NCBI GenBank assembly: GCA_947466515.1 | Contig: CANIEM010000003.1 | Coordinates: 1-64,000, forward strand | Source of the DNA: Verrucomicrobia subdivision 6 bacterium | Lineage (GTDB): Bacteria > Verrucomicrobiota > Verrucomicrobiia > Methylacidiphilales > Verrucolacustridaceae | DNA length: 64,000 bases | Direction of reading: 5' to 3' | Shown: positions 44,903-53,717 of the stretch, piece by piece | How positions within the stretch are numbered: the stretch's first letter is position 1 | Layout of the letters: each line of letters opens with the position of its first letter | Program-made: the position numbers and the translations under genes | Notes under the pieces: generated by a model | The model's input: only the letters and a program-made list of their open reading frames with translations | Databases searched by the model: none | What the model was told of the DNA's origin: nothing

Positions 44903-45495
44903 GGGCTGGTTTTATCTCGTTTTTTCTTCTGACAGGGGCGGTTTGGGCAGGTCCATTACCTCAACCGATTAACTGCGACGGGCAACTCTTTCAACTGAAT
45001 CCGAAAGGAAAGATCATGATTCTTCTCGCTAGTAGTCAGCCTCTGGCGGATACGACAAGGGAATTTGGTTCTTCACTTTATGGGTGGCAAGGACGCGATG
45101 GATTTCGAGTCACGGTGGTGGTGGATCTTCGTAAATCCCTAGGGACCCTTTTCAAGGGTTGGACTCTGGGAACGATGAAGGCGAATCTTGATGAAGAGGG
45201 GATACAGATTCAGCCCTGGTATCGAGCGAACGGAAACCTTGGGAATCCTCGGGCTGATCTTTGTGCGATTGCCGACTTTGATGGAAAGGTGACTGATGCG
45301 CTAGGATGGGGAAATGATGAAAACAAAATGAAAGTAACTATCTTTGGCAAGGATGGGGAGAAAATATGGGATTCAACTAACGCCCAATCTCCCGCTCCGA
45401 TGCTCAAAGAAGTTCAAAAACTACTTGGTCCACCCATTGCGAAACCAAAGAATGCTGAGCCAAGGAAAAGCAGAATCCTCAAATTAAGATCATGA
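44899..45495 (+). CDS. Exported protein, possible thioredoxin-like fold
   Basis: 198 residues with signal peptide MRAGFISFFLLTGAVWA. The body (QLNPKGKIMILLASSQPLAD, then VTVVVDLRKSLG and ADLCAIADFDGKVTDALGWG) has an alternating strand-helix order compatible with a thioredoxin-like fold, but no CxxC. The C-terminal tail is basic (PKNAEPRKSRILKLRS). The ATG overlaps the methyltransferase stop, and hemA overlaps its own stop. Function unknown. Confidence 0.65.
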   Translation: MRAGFISFFLLTGAVWAGPLPQPINCDGQLFQLNPKGKIMILLASSQPLADTTREFGSSLYGWQGRDGFRVTVVVDLRKSLGTLFKGWTLGTMKANLDEEGIQIQPWYRANGNLGNPRADLCAIADFDGKVTDALGWGNDENKMKVTIFGKDGEKIWDSTNAQSPAPMLKEVQKLLGPPIAKPKNAEPRKSRILKLRS

Positions 45496-46520
45496 GTTTC
45501 GACGAAGGAAATTTCTGTGTGGGTGTGGATCAGCATGCCACTCCTTTGACTGTGAGGGAGTCTCTGACGGCAGGAGTTGGGGATCGCCTGATTCCTTATT
45601 TAATGGAGCACCAAGGGGCTTCTGAGGGGGTTTTTCTGAGTACCTGCAATCGGGTGGAAATTTACGGATGCTCCAAACAGCGTGGCCCGAGAATGATGGA
45701 GTCCCTATTTCGAGCAATGCCTCCCAATCTTAGGCAAGCATGGAGGGAGGCTCGCGGTTTATATTTGCATGAGGGAATCTCGTGCTGGCGGCATCTAGCC
45801 GAAGTTGCCACGGGGTTGCGGTCTATGGTCATTGGTGAGAACGAGATTCTTAGGCAGGTACGACTGGCCTACGCCTGTGCGGGTGAGGTCGGGGGAGCGA
45901 ACAGAGGAATGCATGCTTTGTTTCAGTCTGGATTAAGGGCAGCGCGTGCAGCTCGGGCAGTGGCTGGTTTCGGACGCGGAGATGCTTCTGTGGGCCGATT
46001 GGCGGCGGAAGCTCTCCAGGAAGTGATGCAGGGAAAGGCATCCAGGCCTTTACTTCTTTTGGGTTCAGGTCACACGGCACGTAGTTTCGCTCTGGTTGAG
46101 CACAAAAGATGTGCGAGGCCGATTTGGATTTCCTCACGATCGGAGGATCGGGCAAGGCTTTTAGCTAATGAAGTGGAGGGTGAGGTAGTTCCTTGGGTTC
46201 GCTGGTCAAAAGCGGTGGAGGCTTCATCGGTAGTGGTCTCGGCTTTAGCGGGTGGAGAGCTTCCTTGGAGTGTAGAGCCCTGCTCGAGTGGACCTGAACT
46301 ACTGATTGACCTTGGAGTCCCTCGCACGATGACGGCAGTGCGAAAATCATTTCCAGAGGCGCTCTGGGTGGATCTGGAAGAGCTATCGAGCAAAACAGAA
46401 ATACGGCCTGAGGCCTTAGGATCAATTCATCGAGCTGAAGAAGTTCTTCGCGCCCATGAGATTCTTTTTGCTTTAGGTAAAAAGAGGGAGCCGAGCAGGA
46501 CCCAAGTTTGGAGTGGATGA
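45492..46520 (+). CDS. hemA: Glutamyl-tRNA reductase, short form
   Basis: Reduces glutamyl-tRNA to glutamate-1-semialdehyde, the first committed step of C5 tetrapyrrole synthesis. 342 residues against about 420 in E. coli. The catalytic Cys52 is in STCNRVEIYG, followed by VATGLRSMVIGENEI and a nucleotide-binding region with LLLGSGHTARSFAL. The protein stops about where the long linker helix and C-terminal dimerisation domain should follow (HRAEEVLRAHEILFAL, then KKREPSRTQVWSG). hemC starts inside its stop, so there is no room for the missing domain. hemL is not in the window. Confidence 0.92.
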   Translation: MSFDEGNFCVGVDQHATPLTVRESLTAGVGDRLIPYLMEHQGASEGVFLSTCNRVEIYGCSKQRGPRMMESLFRAMPPNLRQAWREARGLYLHEGISCWRHLAEVATGLRSMVIGENEILRQVRLAYACAGEVGGANRGMHALFQSGLRAARAARAVAGFGRGDASVGRLAAEALQEVMQGKASRPLLLLGSGHTARSFALVEHKRCARPIWISSRSEDRARLLANEVEGEVVPWVRWSKAVEASSVVVSALAGGELPWSVEPCSSGPELLIDLGVPRTMTAVRKSFPEALWVDLEELSSKTEIRPEALGSIHRAEEVLRAHEILFALGKKREPSRTQVWSG

Positions 46521-47407
46521 ACTACCGGATTGGGACACGCGGTAGTCCCTTAGCTATTTGGCAAGCTCGACGGATAATTGAACTACTTCAAAGCGCGGAC
46601 TCTTCTTCGCAATGGGAAATCTGTAAGATAAAAACATCTGGCGATGTGCGATCGGAGTTTGGCGATGAGCTTCCTGAAGGGGTTGGGGAGTTTAGTTCGG
46701 CGCTAGAGAAAGAGTTACTTTCGGGGGGTATTGATCTGGCGGTGCACAGTGCCAAGGATGTGCCGACCTCTCTCCCAGAAGGTTTAGTTCTGGCGGCATT
46801 TCCAGAGCGTGCAGATGCTAGAGATGCGGTGATACGTCGAAAAGACAGCCCAGCGGCACCTCCCGCAGGATCTCGCTTAGGTACGGGAAGCCCTCGACGC
46901 TCTCTTCTTTGGTCCGAGAAGTGGCCACAGACCGAGATCCATGGGATTCGGGGTAACGTGGATCGACGGATGTTAAGATTGCAGAATGAAAAGAACTGGT
47001 GGGGAGTAATCCTTGCCTGTGCGGGAATCGATCGACTGGGTGGATGCCCTGAAGGATTAGTTATGGAAAGGCTAAGTCCTGATTGGATGGTGCCAGCCCC
47101 TGGCCAAGGAGCCTTAGCGATCGAGTGCCGCGAAGTGGATCTCAACTTACGAATGATCCTTGAAAAGATCAATTGTACCAATGTTCAGGTTTGTGTGGAT
47201 GCTGAGAAAGCCTTTCTGAAGGAGTGGGGTGGAGGATGCTCCGAGTCGCTTGGGGCTTACGCTCAGTTAACTGGACGGGGTGATCTCGCTTTACGAGTGG
47301 CGGTAAAGGGAAAGAGGGGCCAGGTGGTTCGAGGTGAAGCCGCGGGTAAAGTCACTCAGGCAACGAGTGTGGGTTCAGAACTGGCGGAAAGAATTCGAAA
47401 TGAGTAA
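46517..47407 (+). CDS. hemC: Porphobilinogen deaminase
   Basis: Links four porphobilinogens into hydroxymethylbilane. About 296 residues from ATG 46517 (overlapping the hemA stop); an upstream TTG at 46508 is less likely. N-terminal RIGTRGSPLAIWQA, HSAKDVPTSLPEG and GTGSPRRSLLW are family motifs. The dipyrromethane cofactor cysteine is in GGGCSESLGAYA (about residue 241). The cobA-hemD fusion overlaps its 3' end by 8 bp. Confidence 0.95.
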   Translation: MNYRIGTRGSPLAIWQARRIIELLQSADSSSQWEICKIKTSGDVRSEFGDELPEGVGEFSSALEKELLSGGIDLAVHSAKDVPTSLPEGLVLAAFPERADARDAVIRRKDSPAAPPAGSRLGTGSPRRSLLWSEKWPQTEIHGIRGNVDRRMLRLQNEKNWWGVILACAGIDRLGGCPEGLVMERLSPDWMVPAPGQGALAIECREVDLNLRMILEKINCTNVQVCVDAEKAFLKEWGGGCSESLGAYAQLTGRGDLALRVAVKGKRGQVVRGEAAGKVTQATSVGSELAERIRNE

Positions 47408-48836
47408 GGAGGTAAAAGTCTGGTTGGTGGGTGCTGGACCAGGGAGTCCAGGACTACTGACGATACGAGCACGGGATGTTTTATCTCAGGCTGAGGTGGT
47501 GCTTTATGATCGGCTGGTCAATCCAGCTCTATTCACTTGGGCTCCCGAAACCGCGAAATGGATCGATGCGGGGAAAACACCTCGAGGACGGCGAATGGAA
47601 CAGAATGAGATTCATCGACTTCTTTTACGGTATGCAAAAAAAGGCAAAAGAGTTGTTCGACTGAAAGGGGGAGATCCATTTGTTTTTGGCAGGGGAGGGG
47701 AAGAGGCGCAGGTTTTGAGCCAAGCAAGAATTCCCTTTGAGGTTGTGCCAGGCATTACCTCAGGTATCGCTGCCCCAGCTTTTGCAGGTATTCCGATTAC
47801 TCAAAGAGGGATCAGTTCTGAGGTTACTTTTAGGATTGGGGCTCAGGCGGAGGGATCGACCACAGGGAAAACCTTAGTTGGATATATGACGGTAGAGGGT
47901 CTGGGGGAGTTTCTTTTACGAGCGCAGAATCTTGGTTTCGCAGGGTCAACCCCTGCAGGATTGATAGGAAGTGGAACATGCGTCAACCAGAAGACAGTCA
48001 TCGGGACGATTACTGATCTAGCTCGAAAGGCAAAGAAAATGGGTGTAGGTGCGCCTGCAATTGTGGTGGTGGGTCCAGTGGTTGACCTGAGAAGAGAACT
48101 CGCCTGGTGGGAGAAACGTCCCTTGGCGGGAAAACGAGTTATTTTGACTATGAGTCGATCTCTTGGAAGTGGATGGCGCGAGAAGTTGGAAGGTTTAGGG
48201 GCGGAGGTTTGGGAGTTACCGATGTCAAAGATCGACTTGATTCAGCCTAAAAAAAGCTGGGTTTCTATTATCCAGCGCTCCGACTGGCTTGTTTTTACAA
48301 GTTCTGCAGCGGTACGGGCTTTTCCAAGCGCGATTGAGGATCTGCGAAAGGTGGCTCGGGCTAAGTTTGCCGTTGTGGGCAAAGCAACGGCTGAGGTTCT
48401 TCGGTCGATTGGGTTCGAACCTGATTGGGTCGGTCCCGGACCAGGCGGAGAAGCTTTAGCTCGCGGTTGGCCTCGGAAAGCCAGTGGTTCTATTCTTCAT
48501 CTCGCCGGATCTATAGGCGACGGAAAGTTTGATTCACTTTTAAAGGCAAGCGGACGAGATGTTCAGAAGATTGTGATCTATAAGAACTCGGCAACTTCCT
48601 CAGTTCCAGTTCCTGTGAGGAGAGCTCTCAAGCAAGAAGGGGCAGACTGGGTGGTCTTTGCTAGTGGGTCGGCGGCGGTTCGGTTTCGACAATTATGTCC
48701 AGTCTGGCGAAAAGGTGAACCGCGGGTCGTGGTGATTGGCCCAGCCACCGCAAAAGCGGCCCGGAGTTCAGGTTGGAAGAGAATTGTGCAGTCTAATGAA
48801 GCATCGGTAGAAGGATGTTTGCGTACGATGCTTTAA
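47400..48836 (+). CDS. CobA-HemD fusion (methyltransferase/uro'gen III synthase)
   Basis: 478-residue two-domain enzyme. The N-terminal half is a SAM uroporphyrinogen-III methyltransferase making precorrin-2 (WLVGAGPGSPGLLTIRARD, RLKGGDPFVFGRGGEE, VVPGITSGIAAPAFAGIPIT). The C-terminal half, from about residue 240, is uroporphyrinogen-III synthase (LAGKRVILTMSRS, VFTSSAAVRAF, VVFASGSAAVRF). Such fusions make and immediately methylate the same intermediate, at the branch to siroheme and cobalamin. ATG 47400 follows AGGCAACG/GGCGGAAAG-type sequence and overlaps hemC. Confidence 0.94.
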   Translation: MSKEVKVWLVGAGPGSPGLLTIRARDVLSQAEVVLYDRLVNPALFTWAPETAKWIDAGKTPRGRRMEQNEIHRLLLRYAKKGKRVVRLKGGDPFVFGRGGEEAQVLSQARIPFEVVPGITSGIAAPAFAGIPITQRGISSEVTFRIGAQAEGSTTGKTLVGYMTVEGLGEFLLRAQNLGFAGSTPAGLIGSGTCVNQKTVIGTITDLARKAKKMGVGAPAIVVVGPVVDLRRELAWWEKRPLAGKRVILTMSRSLGSGWREKLEGLGAEVWELPMSKIDLIQPKKSWVSIIQRSDWLVFTSSAAVRAFPSAIEDLRKVARAKFAVVGKATAEVLRSIGFEPDWVGPGPGGEALARGWPRKASGSILHLAGSIGDGKFDSLLKASGRDVQKIVIYKNSATSSVPVPVRRALKQEGADWVVFASGSAAVRFRQLCPVWRKGEPRVVVIGPATAKAARSSGWKRIVQSNEASVEGCLRTML

Positions 48837-48852
48837 ACGCTCAGGATGGGGT

Positions 48853-49197
48853 ATGAGTCCTGCAGATGTTTCAATGGAGGAGGGGCATTTGGCTCTAGCT
48901 ATGGGGGAGATGGCTGAGGCGGCCATCCATTATCAAAAGGCGACTACCCTTGATTCTGGGCATGCGGATGCGTGGCAGTGTTTAGGTATGGCGTTGGTGA
49001 AGTTAGAAAAGTTGGATGAGGCGATAGTTGCATTAGGGAAGTTGGTACAGTTGAAACCGAGGGATCAGTTGGCCTACACCAGTCTGTCATTGGCTCTTGG
49101 TCGAGCGGGAAAGATTTCAGAAGCTGAGGAAATGGCGGCGAAAGCCAAGGTAGCAGCTTGGGGAGGTGACCCAGGGAAAATAGGTAATCCAGCGTAG
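48853..49197 (+). CDS. Small TPR protein
   Basis: 114 residues holding about three tetratricopeptide repeats (for example GHLALAMGEMAEAAIHYQKA and AWQCLGMALVKLEKLDEAIV). Probably a cytoplasmic protein-binding module with no signal peptide. AGGATGGGG lies just before ATG 48853, 16 bp after cobA-hemD, so it ends the hem transcript. It converges on another TPR gene with 7 bp between stops. Partner unknown. Confidence 0.8.
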   Translation: MSPADVSMEEGHLALAMGEMAEAAIHYQKATTLDSGHADAWQCLGMALVKLEKLDEAIVALGKLVQLKPRDQLAYTSLSLALGRAGKISEAEEMAAKAKVAAWGGDPGKIGNPA

Positions 49198-49204
49198 CGA
49201 CTCT

Positions 49205-50830
49205 TTACTTATTCTGTCTGAGCCGAATCTTGTCGCGTAAGGTGATGGCGGGACCACCCGCGAGCAAAGCTTTCTCGTAAGCACTTTTAGCTTCGCTTTT
49301 CTGGCCGAGTCGAAAATTAATATCGCCATAGTGCTCCAAGAGGGTGGGGTCATCGGGAACCATGCGGAGAGCCTCCTCGACGAGGGGTTTGGCGGCTGCT
49401 GGGTTTCCGAGTCGGTAAAGGGCCCATCCTTGGCTATCAAGATAAGCGGGGTTTCCAGGACTGAGTTGTACTGCTTTTTCAATCATAATGAGGGCTTCGT
49501 CGAGATTTCGACCCCGTTCGGCCCACATATAGCCGAGATAGTTGAGGGACTGGTGGTGAGATGGATTTAGTTGCAGAGCCCTGCGTAAGGCGACTTCTGA
49601 TCGGGTCGATTGGCCTGACTGCTCGCAGGCCGAGCCGTACTCATAGTAAAAGCTAGCATCAAGTATCTCGGGGCGTTTTTGGGAGAGGCGCTCGACTTGA
49701 GCGAAGGTCGCGGCCGCCTCAGCCATACGATCTTGGGCTTTCTCGGTGAGACCACGGATAAGAAGGAGTTGAACTGAATCGGAGTAGATCCGAGAAGCAG
49801 ATTCGAGGGTGAGCCCAGCGCGACGAGGTTGATTCAGTTTAAGTTGAAGTAACGCAAGCCGAAGGTAATCGGATAGAGGTGGATTCTTAGCAACGTGTAA
49901 GGCGAGAACTCGGTACATCTCGGCGCGAGCGGGAATACCTAATTCATCGTAGAGATTACCAAGGACGGGATAGAGATTTGTTCGCTCCGGTTTCTCCATG
50001 GCGACGAGTTGAAGGTAGGCGTCTGCCTCAGTGGGTTGGCCTGCTAGAATGAGGGTGGCGGCAATCTGTTCGAGAATGGGTAGTTCTTGTGGGCGTTCAT
50101 TGGTATATTCGCGAAGGTAACGAACAGCCGTGGGGAGGTCATCGGCAGTTATGGCAATATCGGCTGCGCGCAGGATTAAACCGCTTAAAGAGGTGTTCAT
50201 CTCGATTGCGCGGATAAAAGCGGGGAGAACAGCGGCGGCGATTTCCCGTTGAGATTTCCGCGAGAGTGCGGTGCCAGATCGAAGAAGGCCTTCGGCCACG
50301 CGAGCCAAGCGAGTGGGATCTTGGTTACCCCATCCAGCTAAAGCGGTGAGGGCATCGCGTTGGGCGATGGTGGCCGCTTCGCCCTTTTTCTGGCCGATGA
50401 GAGCCAGGCAGAGAAGGGTGGCACGTTCGGGCTCATCGACTGAAGAGGCGGGGAGGGCTTGGAGGAGCTCTAGAGATTCTGCCGAGCGGTTGAGGTCAAG
50501 CAGGGTACCGGCTTTAGCGAGGGTAGCGGCGCGAGACGTGGGATCGGCATCAAGCGCTTTGCTGTAGGCCTCGAAGGCTTGCTGACTTAATCCTAATGAG
50601 TCGGCGCGTCGTCCTTCGGTAAAGAATAGAGCGGAATCGACGCGTTCAGCACGCTGAGGCGCGCACAATGCGAAAAAGGATGTGCCAAGGAGTAAGGAAG
50701 CGCCGAGCGCCCCAACCTTACGTCTTGTAGCGGAGACGCTTCTTATGGCGGTTCGCGCGACTGCGCTTGCGGCGCTTGTGCTTCGCGATTTTAGACTTCC
50801 GCTTCTTCTTAACTGAACCCATAAGGACAT
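49205..50830 (-). CDS. Large TPR protein, start overlaps small gene
   Basis: Tetratricopeptide-rich protein with many repeats through most of its length (for example NPSHHQSLNYLGYMWAERG and NPAYLDSQGWALYRLGNPAA). A hydrophobic stretch VGALGASLLLGTSFFALCA near the N-terminus looks like a signal peptide. The only standard starts before it are ATG 50830 and TTG 50857; both place the first ~36 codons over the small ribosomal gene at 50718-50822 in another frame. The next in-frame start, TTG 50668, would remove the signal peptide. Start therefore uncertain; the gene itself is not. Confidence 0.8.
   Translation of the reverse strand: MSLWVQLRRSGSLKSRSTSAASAVARTAIRSVSATRRKVGALGASLLLGTSFFALCAPQRAERVDSALFFTEGRRADSLGLSQQAFEAYSKALDADPTSRAATLAKAGTLLDLNRSAESLELLQALPASSVDEPERATLLCLALIGQKKGEAATIAQRDALTALAGWGNQDPTRLARVAEGLLRSGTALSRKSQREIAAAVLPAFIRAIEMNTSLSGLILRAADIAITADDLPTAVRYLREYTNERPQELPILEQIAATLILAGQPTEADAYLQLVAMEKPERTNLYPVLGNLYDELGIPARAEMYRVLALHVAKNPPLSDYLRLALLQLKLNQPRRAGLTLESASRIYSDSVQLLLIRGLTEKAQDRMAEAAATFAQVERLSQKRPEILDASFYYEYGSACEQSGQSTRSEVALRRALQLNPSHHQSLNYLGYMWAERGRNLDEALIMIEKAVQLSPGNPAYLDSQGWALYRLGNPAAAKPLVEEALRMVPDDPTLLEHYGDINFRLGQKSEAKSAYEKALLAGGPAITLRDKIRLRQNK
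50718..50822 (-). CDS. mS38/Cox24-like small ribosomal protein
   Basis: 34-residue, extremely basic protein beginning MGSVKKKRKSKIAKHKRRKR and ending RHKKRLRYKT. It matches the AURKAIP1/Cox24 (mitochondrial mS38, actinobacterial bS22) small-subunit protein pattern: MGS-V-KKR, then KHK-RKR, then RHKKR. It was too short for standard ORF calling. It lies between hisG and the TPR gene on the same strand, and its whole length falls inside the apparent N-terminal extension of the TPR ORF in a different frame. No strong ribosome binding site is seen. Confidence 0.85.
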   Translation of the reverse strand: MGSVKKKRKSKIAKHKRRKRSRANRHKKRLRYKT

Positions 50831-50846
50831 CGTGGGGCTAGAAGGC

Positions 50847-51722
50847 CTAGGTGACAACCTTATTTAGCGGGTACTCAATAATACCTTCGGCGCCGAGTTT
50901 CTTAAGACGAGGAATAAGGGATCGAACAATTTTCTCTTCCATAACCGTTTCCACGGCAACCCAGCCATCGCGGGCAAGGGGAGATACAGTTGGATCCCGT
51001 AGGGAAGAGAGGGCTGAGTTGACCGACCCTAGAAAACGACGAGAGACATTCATCTTAAGTCCAACAAGGTCACGAGCCCGTAAGGCCCCTTCGAGTAGCA
51101 TGGCGAGGTTTGTAATAAGTGTTCGCTGCGCTGGACGAGTCCAAACTTTGCGATTCGCGATGAGCTGGGGATAGGATTCGAGAATGGTATCGAGGATGCG
51201 AAGGCCGTTGGCTGCAAGAGAGGAGCCAGTTTCAGTGATGTCAACGACCGCATCGGCAAGTTCAGGCACTTTGACTTCGGTAGCACCCCAGGAGAACTCA
51301 ACCTTGGCCTTGATCTTGTTTTTCGCGAGGTACTGGCGAACAAGGCCGACAGCCTCGGTGGCGATTCTTTTCCCCCGAAGTTGGGAAGGACGGCGGATGG
51401 GGGAACGATTGGGAACGGCGACGACCCATCGTGCGGGCTGGGCAGTGGCTTTGCTAAATTGGAGGGTGGAAACAACATGAATCTTGGCCTTGGTTTCCTG
51501 AATCCAGTCGCTTCCGGTTAGGCCAAGATCGAGAAAACCGTCTTGGACGTAAGGGGCAATTTCTTGAGCACGCAGAAGACGAACTTCAAAGTTTGGATCA
51601 TCGATGGACGGACGATAGGTGCGCGAGCCGCGGGCGATCGAGTAGCCCGCCTTTCTGAATAAATCGAGGGTGGCTTCTTGAAGGCTTCCTGAAGGAAGAC
51701 CGATTCGGAGGGGCTTGGCCAT
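50847..51722 (-). CDS. hisG: ATP phosphoribosyltransferase, long form
   Basis: First enzyme of histidine synthesis, joining ATP and PRPP. 291 residues, the long HisG type with a C-terminal ACT-like regulatory domain (about 215-291) and independent of HisZ. Motifs: [29 protein letters not shown] and the PRPP loop region [16 protein letters not shown]. Not in a his operon; it sits between aguA and the small ribosomal gene. Start ATG 51722. Confidence 0.94.
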   Translation of the reverse strand: MAKPLRIGLPSGSLQEATLDLFRKAGYSIARGSRTYRPSIDDPNFEVRLLRAQEIAPYVQDGFLDLGLTGSDWIQETKAKIHVVSTLQFSKATAQPARWVVAVPNRSPIRRPSQLRGKRIATEAVGLVRQYLAKNKIKAKVEFSWGATEVKVPELADAVVDITETGSSLAANGLRILDTILESYPQLIANRKVWTRPAQRTLITNLAMLLEGALRARDLVGLKMNVSRRFLGSVNSALSSLRDPTVSPLARDGWVAVETVMEEKIVRSLIPRLKKLGAEGIIEYPLNKVVT

Positions 51723-51754
51723 AGGAAAATCCTAGACGCAAGATGGGGTGCAGT

Positions 51755-52831
51755 TCAACCCACTGGAACGATTGCTGGCTGCTGTTGAGTGATACAGTGA
51801 ATCGCGCCTAAGCCACCAACAAGGGCGCGGCAGTCGATGCCATGGACCTTGCGGCCTGGAAAGTGGGGTCGGAGTAGGTCTAGAACTACTTTGTCGGTGG
51901 GGGAAGCAAAGATAGGGACGAGAACGGCGGAGTTTCCGATATAGAAATTAGCGTGGCTGGCTGGATTGCGATGGTGCGGGCCATCGGCGCGCGGGGGCAT
52001 GGGAAGCTGAATCACCTGGAGGGCTCGTCCGCCAGAGTCTTTGGCCAAAGAAAGCCGGTGGAGGTTGTCTGCCAGGGGGGCATGGTTAGGGTCTTGGGGA
52101 TCGGATTCGACAACCGTCGCGACGACACCTGGTGAAAGAAAGCGGGTAAGATCATCCACGTGCCCGTCGGTATCGTCACCTTCGAGACCCTCGCCCAACC
52201 AGATAATCTTTCGGACCCCCAACCACTGAGAGAGTCGGGCTTCTATCTCAGGTCGAGACAGAGAGGCGTTGCGGTTGGGATTAAGAAGGCATTGTTCAGT
52301 AGTGAGAAGGGTGTCCTGCCCGTCGGTATCGAGAGAACCACCCTCAAGGACAAATTCGTGAGTTTCGAATGGGGTATCGGAAAGACGACAGGCGGCCGCA
52401 GGAATAACATCATCCTTATCCCAAGGACCATATTTCTTACCCCAACTATTAAAAGTGAAGTCATGGGCGACACGAGGCGGAGTCCCAGGGACTCGACGAA
52501 GCATAAAGATCGGTCCGCTATCACGAAGCCAAGCGTCATCATTGGGGATGGTCACGACTTTGAGATTTGGGGAGATCAGATTAGCCCGAAGGAGTCGCTC
52601 ATGGATTTCATCCGCGGCCGCACAATCTTTGGCGATCAGATAAACTCTCTCGCCCGGGATAAGGGCGCGGATCATCTCCAAGTAGGTTTCTTGGACAGGC
52701 TCTAGGAGTCCTGGCCAAGTCTCGGCGTTATGGGGCCAAGCGAGCCACGTAGCTTCGTGAGATTCCCATTCCGCAGGAAAACGGTAGGCCGACCAGTCAA
52801 TCCCGAGGGATGAGGGTAGGGGACTTTTCAA
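51755..52831 (-). CDS. aguA: Agmatine deiminase
   Basis: Converts agmatine to N-carbamoylputrescine and ammonia. 358 residues, guanidino-modifying superfamily. Motifs: WESHEATWLAWPHN, DDAWLRDSGPIF, GDDTDGHVDDLTRF and the nucleophile Cys346 in GGLGAIHCITQQQP. Start overlaps the aguB stop by 4 bp, so the two enzymes of the pathway are translated together. The arginine decarboxylase supplying agmatine is not in the window. Confidence 0.95.
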   Translation of the reverse strand: MKSPLPSSLGIDWSAYRFPAEWESHEATWLAWPHNAETWPGLLEPVQETYLEMIRALIPGERVYLIAKDCAAADEIHERLLRANLISPNLKVVTIPNDDAWLRDSGPIFMLRRVPGTPPRVAHDFTFNSWGKKYGPWDKDDVIPAAACRLSDTPFETHEFVLEGGSLDTDGQDTLLTTEQCLLNPNRNASLSRPEIEARLSQWLGVRKIIWLGEGLEGDDTDGHVDDLTRFLSPGVVATVVESDPQDPNHAPLADNLHRLSLAKDSGGRALQVIQLPMPPRADGPHHRNPASHANFYIGNSAVLVPIFASPTDKVVLDLLRPHFPGRKVHGIDCRALVGGLGAIHCITQQQPAIVPVG

Positions 52832-53709
52832 GACTTAAGAAATCGTTGATCCAGCCCAGCGTAAGCGTCGATGCGGCGATCCCGAAGAAAAGGCCAGTGC
52901 TGGCGAGTCGTAGCAATTTTAGAAAGATCGAGTTGAGCATGAAAAATCTCTTCCTTGTTTGAAGAGCCTTGAACAAGAACTTCGCCGAATGGGGCGACGG
53001 CAAAACTAGACCCCCAGAATGTAAGATTATTTTCACGACCAGTTCGATTAATCGAAAGAACGTAGAGACCGTTTGCGATGGCATGACTACGTTGAATTGT
53101 CTGCCAAGCGTTTTGCTGCGCATGGCAAACCGACTGCTTTTCCCCAGCGGCCCAGCCGATCGCGGTAGGGTAGATGAGAATTTGTGCACCTCGGAGGGCC
53201 ATTAGACGGGCGGCCTCGGGATACCACTGATCCCAGCAGACGAGAATTCCTAACTTGCCCACAGGAGTCTCGATAGGATGAAATCCGGTATCCCCAGGAG
53301 AAAAGTAAAACTTCTCACTGAAACCTGGGTCATCGGGGATATGCATTTTGCGATACTTTCCCAATATCTTTCCATTCGGACCGAAGACAACTGTAGTGTT
53401 ATGGTAAAGACCTTCAGTTCTTTTTTCAAAAAGACTGGCAACAAGTGTAACCTTATTTTTCTTGGCAGCTAGCGCAAGTGCCTGAGTGGTGGGTCCTGGA
53501 ATGGATTCGGCGAGTTTGAAGCAGGCGTAATCTTCTTTCTGGCAAAAATAAAGAGAGCGGAAAAGTTCAGGGAGACAAACTAGTTTGGCTCCTGACTTGG
53601 CGGCGGTAGCGATTCGCTGAAGAGCTACACGCAGATTCTTGGCGGGATCTGCCGAGCAGCTCATCTGAATAAGTGCGGCGCGGACTGGGGAGGATTTCGA
53701 GGTGGCCAT
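52828..53709 (-). CDS. aguB: N-carbamoylputrescine amidase
   Basis: Nitrilase-superfamily enzyme that hydrolyses N-carbamoylputrescine to putrescine, CO2 and ammonia. 293 residues. Catalytic triad Glu48 (CLPELF), Lys121 (YRKMHIPDD) and Cys158 (LVCWDQWYPEAARL); the PGFSEKFYFSPGD region is typical of the plant/bacterial CPA branch. Pairs with aguA. A proline-rich anchored protein gene is 8 bp upstream. Confidence 0.95.
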   Translation of the reverse strand: MATSKSSPVRAALIQMSCSADPAKNLRVALQRIATAAKSGAKLVCLPELFRSLYFCQKEDYACFKLAESIPGPTTQALALAAKKNKVTLVASLFEKRTEGLYHNTTVVFGPNGKILGKYRKMHIPDDPGFSEKFYFSPGDTGFHPIETPVGKLGILVCWDQWYPEAARLMALRGAQILIYPTAIGWAAGEKQSVCHAQQNAWQTIQRSHAIANGLYVLSINRTGRENNLTFWGSSFAVAPFGEVLVQGSSNKEEIFHAQLDLSKIATTRQHWPFLRDRRIDAYAGLDQRFLKS

Positions 53710-53717
53710 AAAAGATT

